From Actinomycetota bacterium (lineage in GTDB: Bacteria > Actinomycetota > Acidimicrobiia > Acidimicrobiales > Acidimicrobilacustridaceae): a stretch of DNA of 35,392 nt. Shown in pieces: positions 17,884 through 25,682 of the stretch. The position numbers and the translations under genes are program-made. The stretch lies in assembly GCA_009703925.1 (NCBI GenBank), contig WLFD01000007.1, positions 1-35,392 on the forward strand, read 5' to 3'. The notes beneath the pieces are model-generated. The model was not told the DNA's origin, made no database searches, and saw only the letters and a program-made list of their open reading frames with translations. Numbering within the stretch: position 1 is the first letter of the stretch; every line of letters starts with the position of its first letter.

Positions 17884-18078
17884 TCAGTCCTCGACGATGG
17901 AAATCGCCTGCTTCGGGCAACGCTGCACCGACTCTTCGAGCTTGGCCCGCATCGACTCCGGCGGGTTCTCGTCGAGCACATAGAGGAAATCGTCATCGCG
18001 CACCTCGAAGATCTCCGGTGCGATGCCCATGCAGACGGCATTGCTCTCACACAAGTCGAAGTCGACAACTACTCGCAT
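17884..18078 (-). CDS. Ferredoxin, small [3Fe-4S]-type
   Basis: 64-aa MRVVVDFDLCESNAVCMGIAPEIFEVRDDDFLYVLDE...VQRCPKQAISIVED; C-x5-C...CP pattern; AAGGGGA SD-like sequence upstream of ATG. Confidence 0.9.
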   Translation of the reverse strand: MRVVVDFDLCESNAVCMGIAPEIFEVRDDDFLYVLDENPPESMRAKLEESVQRCPKQAISIVED

Positions 18079-18208
18079 ATCGGTCCCCTTCTCGGTTTCG
18101 GCCGCTGGCCACAGGGAGACAATCATGCCCCATCCCCGACCATCGCGCCGAACGTGGCGACGGCGCCGCGGGATGACGGCAGGGTCGACCGCGTGGCAGA
18201 TTGGAGCC

Positions 18209-19438
18209 ATGACTCCGATTGCTCCCCTCGCCGGGGTACGAATCATCGAGGCCTCGATGCTCGGACCCGCTGCCATCACCACCAATCTCGTCGATCTCGG
18301 CGCCGATGTGATCAAGGTCGAACCACCCGGCGGCGACTACGGGCGCCAGATGACCTGGCCCATCATCGAGGAAACCTCCCTGCTGTTCCTGCACGCCAAC
18401 CGGGGCAAGAGGAGCATCGTTCTCGATCTCCGCACCGACGAGGGCGTCGAAGCCTTCAAGGAACTCGTCGCCGACGCCGATTGTGTTGTCGAAGCGATGC
18501 GACCCGGAGCACTGGCCCGACGCGGGCTCGGCTTCGAGGACCTCCGCAAGATCAACCCGAAGATCGTCTTCATGACGATCAGCGGCTACGGAATGACAGG
18601 GCCCTACCGCGACCTGCCCAGCCACGGAATCGCCTACGACACGTGGGCCGGCATCGTGCCCCCCGCCTACGACGAAGAGGGTTACTGCTACATCCCCGAG
18701 CACGTCTCGGTCGGCATCAACGCCGGGCCTCTTTTCGGTGCCGTCGGCATCCTCGCCGGCATCCTCCACGCCCGTGCCACCGGCGAAGGTTGCCAGATGG
18801 AAGTCGCGCAGTCCGATGCCGCAGCCGCCGTCGACTGGCTCCGCAGCGAGACCTACCGCGCCTACGAGCGTCCCGAGTCGGAGGTCACCGGAAACGCCGC
18901 TGACGACTTCGAGCGTCGACTTCCAGGCACGGCCGGCATGAAGGAGGGCGTTCGATACCAGATGTACGAGACCTCCGATGGCCACATCCTGTTCATGGCC
19001 TCCGAGCAGGAGTTCTGGAAGAACTTCTGCAACGGCATCGACCGCGCCGATCTGTTCGAGAAATTCCCTGGGACCAAGTACGCGAGCCACGCCCGTGGCA
19101 ACCGCGAGCTGCTCGACGAGCTGACCGTCATCTTCAAGAGCAAGACGTCGGTCGAATGGATGGCGTTCGGCGGCGAGTTCAACACTCCGCTCGCCCCGGT
19201 CAACACGCCGCAGACCCTCGCGAACGATCCGCAGTTCCTCGATCGCATGCCATGGCTTCCCAAAGAAACCCACGGAGCCGACATGCTTCCCATCCCCGTG
19301 AAGATCGTCAACCGGGAACTTGCTGATCCGGGCATGGCTCCGACCCCGGGACAACACAGTGACGAGATCCTCGGCGAGCTCCTTGGATACGACAGCGCCC
19401 GCATCGCTGCACTGCGCGAGAAGGGCGTCCTCGGCTGA
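18209..19438 (+). CDS. CaiB/BaiF (class III) CoA-transferase family protein
   Basis: MTPIAPLAGVRIIEASMLGPAAITTNLVDLGADVIKVEPPGGDYGRQM...NRGKRSIVLDLRTDEG. Confidence 0.95.
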   Translation: MTPIAPLAGVRIIEASMLGPAAITTNLVDLGADVIKVEPPGGDYGRQMTWPIIEETSLLFLHANRGKRSIVLDLRTDEGVEAFKELVADADCVVEAMRPGALARRGLGFEDLRKINPKIVFMTISGYGMTGPYRDLPSHGIAYDTWAGIVPPAYDEEGYCYIPEHVSVGINAGPLFGAVGILAGILHARATGEGCQMEVAQSDAAAAVDWLRSETYRAYERPESEVTGNAADDFERRLPGTAGMKEGVRYQMYETSDGHILFMASEQEFWKNFCNGIDRADLFEKFPGTKYASHARGNRELLDELTVIFKSKTSVEWMAFGGEFNTPLAPVNTPQTLANDPQFLDRMPWLPKETHGADMLPIPVKIVNRELADPGMAPTPGQHSDEILGELLGYDSARIAALREKGVLG

Positions 19439-19521
19439 GTCCCGCCGGCGATCTCGGGCCGCCATCGGCCTACGAATCTCCCGATGCGCTCGCGCAGCGG
19501 CGTATCTCGCCGCTGCGCATC

Positions 19522-20520
19522 GTGGGAAGACTGCTGTTCCTCGCCATCGCGGCCTTCGCCCTCTACGGCCTCGCCCCCCAGTTGCTCGACATGTGGGATG
19601 CCGTGCCGCGCCTGCGCAGGGTGAGCGCATTCTGGTTCGGCGTCATGCTCGTCCTCGAGGCCGGCTCCTACGCCTGCACCTGGGCGTTGACCAGAGTCGC
19701 CCTTCCACAGGTCTCGTGGTTCGTGGCCGGTACATCGCAGCTGGTGTCGAACGCCGTCTCGAAAACCGTTCCCGGCGGAGCGGCAGTCGGCGCGGCGACC
19801 GGGTTTCGGATGCTCTCGGTCTCGGGAGTCGAGAAGGGATCGGCCGGCGCCGCCCTCACCGCCAACGCCATCATCTCCAACGGCGTTCTCTTCTGTCTCC
19901 CGATGGTCGCACTTCTTCTATCGATCGTCGGCGCCCCCGTACCCAACGGCCTCGACCGCGTTGCATGGGGTGGGGCCATCCTGTTCATCCTGCTGTTCGG
20001 TCTCGGTTTCATCCTCGTGCGTTACGACCGACCGATCCGCATCTTCGGACGATTCATCGAGCGCACGTTCGGAGCGATCTATCACCGCATACATCGAGCC
20101 GATCCCCCGACCGCCGACAGCATCATGCACCAGCGCGACGAGATGGTCGGCGGTCTAGGTGCGCGTTGGAAACGAGCTCTCGCCGCCTCGGTCGGGAACT
20201 GGCTCCTCGACTATTTCGCACTCGTCGCCGCCCTCATGGCGGTGGGCGTCCGTCCGCGGTTCAGCCTCGTCCTTCTTGCGTACGGTGCCGCTGCCCTCCT
20301 CGGCATGATTCCGCTCACTCCGGGTGGCATCGGTTTCGTCGAAGCCGGGCTCACCGCGATGCTCGTGATCGCGGGCGTTCCCGGCGAGGATGCCCTCCTC
20401 GCGACACTCGCCTACCGGGTCGTTTCCTATTGGCTCCCCCTACCCGCCGGACTGGTCGCCCATCTCCTGTTCCGACGTCGCTACGGCACCGCCTACGCCG
20501 CGTTGGCAACCGGGGGCTGA
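19522..20520 (+). CDS. Flippase-like / lysylphosphatidylglycerol synthase TM-region protein (YbhN-like)
   Basis: Polytopic; LVSNAVSKTVPGGAAVGAATGFRML and IPLTPGGIGFVEAGLTAMLVIAGVP. Only in-frame GTG/ATG start seen is at 19522. Confidence 0.85.
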   Translation: MGRLLFLAIAAFALYGLAPQLLDMWDAVPRLRRVSAFWFGVMLVLEAGSYACTWALTRVALPQVSWFVAGTSQLVSNAVSKTVPGGAAVGAATGFRMLSVSGVEKGSAGAALTANAIISNGVLFCLPMVALLLSIVGAPVPNGLDRVAWGGAILFILLFGLGFILVRYDRPIRIFGRFIERTFGAIYHRIHRADPPTADSIMHQRDEMVGGLGARWKRALAASVGNWLLDYFALVAALMAVGVRPRFSLVLLAYGAAALLGMIPLTPGGIGFVEAGLTAMLVIAGVPGEDALLATLAYRVVSYWLPLPAGLVAHLLFRRRYGTAYAALATGG

Positions 20521-20533
20521 TCCATGTCCTAGA

Positions 20534-20552
20534 TTCGCTTCTCGAAAGCGAA
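20534..20552. promoter_or_regulatory. Inverted repeat overlapping/just downstream of TAGATT hexamer
   Basis: TTCGCTT-CTCGA-AAGCGAA; TAGATT at 20530-20535; 41 nt upstream of the 20576 start. Confidence 0.4.
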
Positions 20553-20575
20553 CAAGACAAAGGGGCATCAGGGTC

Positions 20576-21436
20576 ATGGGTTTTCCGAGTGACATCAAGG
20601 TCATCGAGACATTTGTCGGCATGCCGAGCCGGAATCGCAAAGAGGTCTACAAGTTCCTCGCCCCCCATCTGCGCGATGACGAGTCCAAGGGCTTCCGCTT
20701 CCCGGCGCAGTACATGTTCAAGGACGTTCCGCCCGACACCGATGAAGGCGTCGATCCCGTCGCACTTCTTGTCGACAACCTCGACCGACACAACATCGAG
20801 ACGGCGATGCTCGGGTACAACCCCGACAACCCCGACTGCCTCCGTGCGCTGACCGAACATCCCGATCGTTTCATCACCTGTCTCGAATTCGATCCGAACG
20901 ACGTGATGGTTGCGATCAACCGCATTCGCAGGATCCATTCCGAAATCGGGCTCAAGGCCGTGAGCACCTTCCCGGCCGGATACCGCGTTCCGCTCAACGA
21001 CAAGAAGATGTACCCGTTCTACGCCCTGTGCGTTGAACTCGGCCTTCCGATCTTCGTCTGTGTCGGTATCCCCGGCCCGCGCGTTCCGTTCGCCCCCCAG
21101 CACGTCGAGCTCATCGACGAGGTCATGTACGACTTCCCCGAGCTCACCTTCGTCATGCGTCACGGCGCAGAACCGTGGACCGAACTCGCGATGAAGCTCA
21201 TGCTGAAGTGGCCGAACCTCTACTACTCGACGTCGGCATTCGCCCCGAAGCACTACCCGAAGAACATCATCGACTACGCGAACTCGCGCGGCTCGGACAA
21301 GATCATGTACGCCGGGTACTTCCCCGCCGGGCTCAGCTACGACCGGATCTTCGAAGAACTGCAGCAAGTCCCGTTCAAGGACGAGGTGTGGCCGAAGTTC
21401 CTCCGCGAGAACGCCAAGCGGGTCCTCGGGCTCTAG
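20576..21436 (+). CDS. Amidohydrolase-2-like TIM-barrel protein, apparently lacking metal ligands
   Basis: Fold-level resemblance (LTFVMRHGAEPW..., PNLYYSTSAF..., C-terminal NAKRVLGL), but the N-terminal DxH position reads VIETFVGMP and the GSDYP position reads YAGYFPAG. Confidence 0.75.
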   Translation: MGFPSDIKVIETFVGMPSRNRKEVYKFLAPHLRDDESKGFRFPAQYMFKDVPPDTDEGVDPVALLVDNLDRHNIETAMLGYNPDNPDCLRALTEHPDRFITCLEFDPNDVMVAINRIRRIHSEIGLKAVSTFPAGYRVPLNDKKMYPFYALCVELGLPIFVCVGIPGPRVPFAPQHVELIDEVMYDFPELTFVMRHGAEPWTELAMKLMLKWPNLYYSTSAFAPKHYPKNIIDYANSRGSDKIMYAGYFPAGLSYDRIFEELQQVPFKDEVWPKFLRENAKRVLGL

Positions 21437-21445
21437 GGATCAGTC

Positions 21446-21490
21446 GGATCCTCGATGTGCACCCCGACTCTGGGTTCACATCGAGGATCC
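21446..21490. terminator. Strong hairpin between convergent genes, probable bidirectional terminator
   Basis: Perfect 14-bp inverted repeat GGATCCTCGATGTG (21446-21459) / CACATCGAGGATCC (21477-21490), with an inner ACCC/GGGT stem. Confidence 0.8.
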
Positions 21491-21496
21491 ACAGTT

Positions 21497-22729
21497 TCAA
21501 CCCTTCAGGATTTCCTTCCAGGGAAGATCCTTGTCGGGGGATGCGTCGCGGGGCAGCCCCAGAGCGCGTTCCGCAATCATGTTCTTGTGGACTTCGCTCG
21601 TGCCGCCACCGATGCGGGAACCGAACTGGCCCATGATCGCCTGCTGCCAGAACCCGGACTCGGGTGCGTCGGCGCGGTCGAGCATTCCGGCGGCGCCCTC
21701 GATCTCCATGGCGAGGTCGTATTTGCGTTCGGCCGATTGCACCATGAAGTTCTTCATGACCGACGGATCCGGAGGATTGCCGCGTCCGTTCAGGATGAAC
21801 GACTGCATACGCAGACCCATCAACTGGAGCATGCGTTCGCGTGCATAGATGTCGGCCAGGCGTTCGCGGATGACGGTCTCGTCGGTGCGGCCGAACTCGC
21901 GGGCAGTGGCGAGAAGCGCATCGAACGACGACGCACCACCCTGTCCGGAACCGATCATGCCCGCTTCACTCGTGAGAACCGTGCGGGTCACCGACCAGCC
22001 GCTGTTGATCTCGCCGACAACGTTCTCCACGGGGATCACGACATCGTTGAAGAACACCTCGTTGAAATGTGATTGTCCCGTCGACTGGCGCAACGGTCGC
22101 ACCTCGATGCCCGGTGTGCGCATGTCGACCAGGAAGAACGTGACGCCACGATGCTTGGGAGCATCGGGATCGGTCCGTGCGATGAGGATGCCCCAGTCGG
22201 CGTGCTGTGCTTCGGAGTTCCACACCTTCTGACCGTTCACGATGAAGCTGTCGCCGTCGCGGACGGCACGGGTTCCGAGGGCGGCCAGATCGGAGCCGGC
22301 ACCCGGCTCACTGAAGAGTTGGCACCACTTCTCTTCGCCACTCAGGAGCTTGGGAAGGAATCGCTTCTGCTGTTCGGCGTTTCCGTGACGCATGATCGGC
22401 GGACCGACCAGCGACTGTGCCGCACCGCCGAAGCCCGCGGTCGCATCGAACTTCGACGCCTCCTGCCCGAAGATGATCGCCACCGAAGCCGAGTCGCCGC
22501 GTCCGCCGAATTCCTTCGGCCAGGTGATGCCGGCCCATCCGTTGTCGTAGAGCACCTTCTGCCATGCGTGACAACGATCGAGATAGGCGACGGCGGCCTC
22601 CTCGGAATCGTCGACCGGCCCGCGGGACCAATCGGCATCCGTTCCGGTCTTGAGCGCGGCATTCGCCTCGAGGAACGATCGGATCTCGGTCCTGAGGGCG
22701 GCTTCTTCTGGGCTCTCGTCAAAGTTCAC
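21497..22729 (-). CDS. Acyl-CoA dehydrogenase
   Basis: GTG start VNFDESPEEAALRTEIRSFLEAN; CQLFSEPGAGSDLAAL; GQKVWNSEAQHADWGILIARTD; IGGGTSEVHKNMIAERALGLPRD. Confidence 0.93.
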   Translation of the reverse strand: MNFDESPEEAALRTEIRSFLEANAALKTGTDADWSRGPVDDSEEAAVAYLDRCHAWQKVLYDNGWAGITWPKEFGGRGDSASVAIIFGQEASKFDATAGFGGAAQSLVGPPIMRHGNAEQQKRFLPKLLSGEEKWCQLFSEPGAGSDLAALGTRAVRDGDSFIVNGQKVWNSEAQHADWGILIARTDPDAPKHRGVTFFLVDMRTPGIEVRPLRQSTGQSHFNEVFFNDVVIPVENVVGEINSGWSVTRTVLTSEAGMIGSGQGGASSFDALLATAREFGRTDETVIRERLADIYARERMLQLMGLRMQSFILNGRGNPPDPSVMKNFMVQSAERKYDLAMEIEGAAGMLDRADAPESGFWQQAIMGQFGSRIGGGTSEVHKNMIAERALGLPRDASPDKDLPWKEILKG

Positions 22730-22737
22730 AATCGGTG

Positions 22738-22743
22738 ACTTTA
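22738..22743 (-). promoter_or_regulatory. Putative -10 (TAAAGT), 8 nt before acyl-CoA dehydrogenase GTG
   Basis: TANNNT at leaderless spacing. Confidence 0.45.
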
Positions 22744-22821
22744 GATGGGAGGAACCCCACCGGGGGAACCCGCCACCGGATCCCGAACCACCGGTGCGGG
22801 CGGGCTCGCCCGGTCGCCCCG

Positions 22822-22827
22822 TAGTCT
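22822..22827 (+). promoter_or_regulatory. Putative -10 (TAGTCT), 7 nt before chagasin-like ATG
   Basis: TANNNT at leaderless spacing. Confidence 0.45.
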
Positions 22828-22834
22828 CGTTGCG

Positions 22835-23452
22835 ATGAGCACCAACCGGAACCCGGGAACGAGGCTGGGCGGCATCGTCTTGACGGCAGTGCTCGCCGCG
22901 CTTTCGGTCGGCTGCGGCGGCGGCGCCGACCAGTCGGTCGGGACCGACACCACGACAACCACGGTCGTTTCGGTTCCCGCTCTCGACTATCCCCACTACT
23001 CGGATCCCGGTTTGCCGATCTCCATCGGATTGAGCCGCCGATTCGCCGTCGTACTTCCGTCCGACCCCGCATCCGGCTGGCACTGGACCAGCGAACCGGT
23101 CGATCAAGCCCTGCTCGCTCCGCTGGGATCGGAGTTCCGCGACGATCCGGACCTGCTTGCGTCGATTCCGCCACCGACGACAACGACCACGACGGTGTCC
23201 CCGTTTGCATCGGGTCCTTTCGGCACGTCCACCACCGTCTCTGCCGAGCCGGCCGTCGAAGGAACCATGCCAGCCCCGCTCGTACAGGTGATCTCGTTCG
23301 CGGCGCGGGGCCTCGGTTCGACAACCGTGAGTTTTCGATACAACCGCATCGGATCCGCCGACGGGGATTCCGCCATGACCGCAACCTTCACCGTGACAAT
23401 CGTTCCAGACACGATGCTCCCGGGAACCTCCGTTCCCGTTCCGCTTCCCTGA
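22835..23452 (+). CDS. Secreted lipoprotein with chagasin-like (I42 protease inhibitor) domain
   Basis: Lipobox VLAALSVGCGGG; LPSDPASGWHW resembles the NPTTGY loop; VQVISFAARGLGSTTVSFRYNRIG resembles the strand plus RPW loop; Thr-rich linker PPPTTTTTTVSPFASGPFGTSTTV between them. Confidence 0.65.
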   Translation: MSTNRNPGTRLGGIVLTAVLAALSVGCGGGADQSVGTDTTTTTVVSVPALDYPHYSDPGLPISIGLSRRFAVVLPSDPASGWHWTSEPVDQALLAPLGSEFRDDPDLLASIPPPTTTTTTVSPFASGPFGTSTTVSAEPAVEGTMPAPLVQVISFAARGLGSTTVSFRYNRIGSADGDSAMTATFTVTIVPDTMLPGTSVPVPLP

Positions 23453-23458
23453 CGGGAC

Positions 23459-23905
23459 CTAGCTTTCCGGACCCGGGGGTTCCTTCTCCCGACGAAATGC
23501 CTCGTAATCCTCTTCGAGCATGAACCCCGGGAGAACGCCATCGTCGAAATCGAGTGGCGTCATCACCAGATCGATGGCTACCCAAAGCGTCCGCGAATAG
23601 GGAAAGAACGCGAGCGGAACCGCGATGGCGGCAACGGCGGCGAGTGCCGCTATCGCCTTGATGGGCGGATCAGGCCAGGTGAACCCGACGCCGAGGGCGA
23701 GGACCGCAAATACGACCGTCTGAGCCAGACACACGTTGAGGAACCACGAGCCCAACCACTGACCGGGCGCCCGGGTGAACACGAATCCGCACCCGGGGCA
23801 CTCGGGGACCATCTGCACCCAGTAGACGAAGAGGCCTCCCCCACCGCAGACCGCACAGCGGCGGGCGCAGCCCCTCCGCAGAAGTGTGGTGGCGGGAAGT
23901 GGCAT
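23459..23905 (-). CDS. DUF983 family membrane protein
   Basis: CAVCGGGGLFVYWVQMVPECPGCGFVFTRAPGQWLGSWF plus two TMs and AFFPYSRTLWVAIDLVMTPL. Confidence 0.82.
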   Translation of the reverse strand: MPLPATTLLRRGCARRCAVCGGGGLFVYWVQMVPECPGCGFVFTRAPGQWLGSWFLNVCLAQTVVFAVLALGVGFTWPDPPIKAIAALAAVAAIAVPLAFFPYSRTLWVAIDLVMTPLDFDDGVLPGFMLEEDYEAFRREKEPPGPES

Positions 23906-23952
23906 GCCTCCATTGTGCAGCCAACTCCCGGGTTGCGACGAGCGGTGGCGGG

Positions 23953-23958
23953 TATCCT
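23953..23958 (+). promoter_or_regulatory. Putative -10 (TATCCT), 7 nt before DUF2332 GTG
   Basis: TANNNT at leaderless spacing. Confidence 0.45.
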
Positions 23959-23965
23959 TGGAGGA

Positions 23966-25171
23966 GTGGACAACAAGGATCCGATCGACGAGCTGGCGGG
24001 GCTCTTCAGATCGTTGGCCCACACCGATTTCGCCGGGTACAGCCCGATCTACGAGGAACTCGCTCTCGCCGTGGCCCGGGACAGGAGGGTGCTCGGCTTC
24101 GTGCTCGACTCGGCGGCACCGAATTCCCGTCGTGGTCGCCTTCCAGTCCTGTTCTTCGCCGCCACGCACGACGTCATCCTTTCCCGACCGACGAGTCCGA
24201 TCGCCGCGATCTACCGGGGCGAGGTCGAGGCCGACCCAGTCGCTCCCTTCTTCCAGCTCGTCGCCGACGATCGGGACGCAATCGCCGAACGGATGCGCAC
24301 CCGCTCCGTGCAGACCAATGAGGTCGGACGCAGCGCCGCTATCGCGGCCGCAGTCGCTCTCTGCACCACCGGCGACTTCCGATCGATCGGACTCGTCGAG
24401 ATCGGCCCGAGTGCGGGTCTCAATCTCGCCTTCGATTCCTACCGGATCGATTACACGCGCGGCGCAGACTTCATCGGTTCCACCGGACCCGTCGATTCGC
24501 CCGTGCACCTCTCGTGCGAACTGCGCGGCGACCTCGACATCCCCCTGCCGGGACCCGACATCGCCATCGACGTTCGCATCGGCATCGACGCGGCGCCGAT
24601 CGACATCACGGACCCCGAACAATCGCGATGGCTCCGGGCCTGTCTGTGGCCGGGGATCCCCGATCGACCCGACCGGCTCGCCGCCGCTATCCAACTCGTC
24701 GGAACCGCTCCCCCACCGATCCTGTGCGGCGACGCTGTCACCGATCTTCCCGGGGTCTTGGCCGCATTGCCCGAGGCGATCGCGCCGATCGTCATCTCGA
24801 CCTGGGCGCTTGCCTACATTCCCACCGCAGGCAGGGCTCAGATCCTTCATGATCTCGATGAGCTGGGTGCACGGCGCGATCTGACATTCATCACCCTCGA
24901 AGAACCGCGGTTCACTCCATGGGGCCCGGAAATCGAGGATCTGCCGGAAGGCATCATTGCGAACAGTGAGACCTCCACGATTCTCGCCATGCGCCGCTGG
25001 AGCGGGGGTGTCTGCGAATCCCGAGTGCTTGCGTTCGTTCATCCCCACGGACGATGGATGCACTGGATCGACCAACGCAGTGCAATTGCGGATGGGGCAT
25101 CCGAGGGTGAAGCATCCGCGGGTACGACAACTGCAACCGACGCGACAACGAACGGAGTCCGACATGGCTGA
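23966..25171 (+). CDS. DUF2332 family protein
   Basis: LFRSLAHTDFAGYSPIYEELALAVARD...LPVLFFAATHDVIL...; SIGLVEIGPSAGLNLAFDSYRIDY. GTG 23966 preferred over the track start 23915 because of the upstream TATCCT hexamer. Confidence 0.85.
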   Translation: MDNKDPIDELAGLFRSLAHTDFAGYSPIYEELALAVARDRRVLGFVLDSAAPNSRRGRLPVLFFAATHDVILSRPTSPIAAIYRGEVEADPVAPFFQLVADDRDAIAERMRTRSVQTNEVGRSAAIAAAVALCTTGDFRSIGLVEIGPSAGLNLAFDSYRIDYTRGADFIGSTGPVDSPVHLSCELRGDLDIPLPGPDIAIDVRIGIDAAPIDITDPEQSRWLRACLWPGIPDRPDRLAAAIQLVGTAPPPILCGDAVTDLPGVLAALPEAIAPIVISTWALAYIPTAGRAQILHDLDELGARRDLTFITLEEPRFTPWGPEIEDLPEGIIANSETSTILAMRRWSGGVCESRVLAFVHPHGRWMHWIDQRSAIADGASEGEASAGTTTATDATTNGVRHG

Positions 25172-25682
25172 CTGGGTTCTGCGGCGAACCGCCGCCCGGG
25201 TCGTCGTACTCGACCAGTACGGACACGTACTCCTGCTTCAGGCCCGCGATCCCGCGGACGCGTCGAAGGGTCATTGGTGGGAGATTCCCGGCGGCGGCAT
25301 CGACGATGGTGAATCCAGTGCCGACGCCGCCCGCCGCGAGCTGTTCGAGGAAACCGGGATCCGCGACGCGGAGATCGGCCCCTGCGTCTGGACACAACAT
25401 GCCCGATTCACCTTCGCCGGTTGGAAGTTCGACCAGCACGAGCACGTGCACGTGGCCTGGATGGACCGGATCGATCTCGCCACCCTCACCCCCGGCGGAC
25501 TCGAAGCGTTCGAGGTGATGGCGTTCAAGGGTCACGACTGGTGGAGCGTCGACAATCTCCTGGCGTCGAGCGATGCGGTACTCCCCCGTCGTCTCCGGGA
25601 GTTCCTGCCCGATCTCGCCAACGGCACCATCCCCGACTCGCCCATCGACATCACCCACATCGATCCCGACATCGCGTGGTGA
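25164..25682 (+). CDS. NUDIX hydrolase
   Basis: MADWVLRRTAARVVVLDQYGHVLLLQ...GGGIDDGESSADAARRELFEETGI (Nudix box). ATG overlaps the DUF2332 3' end. Confidence 0.94.
   Translation: MADWVLRRTAARVVVLDQYGHVLLLQARDPADASKGHWWEIPGGGIDDGESSADAARRELFEETGIRDAEIGPCVWTQHARFTFAGWKFDQHEHVHVAWMDRIDLATLTPGGLEAFEVMAFKGHDWWSVDNLLASSDAVLPRRLREFLPDLANGTIPDSPIDITHIDPDIAW

Noticed and set aside
18047-19630. 527-aa minus-strand ORF
   Set aside because: Antisense to the CaiB/BaiF CoA-transferase; no recognisable domain.
19320-20852. 510-aa plus-strand ORF in an alternative frame
   Set aside because: Arg/Ser-rich frame-shifted translation of the CoA-transferase and flippase-like genes; no domain.
23906-25165. N-terminal extension of the minus-strand ORF 23459..25165
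   Set aside because: Antisense to DUF2332; the DUF983 protein starts at 23905.
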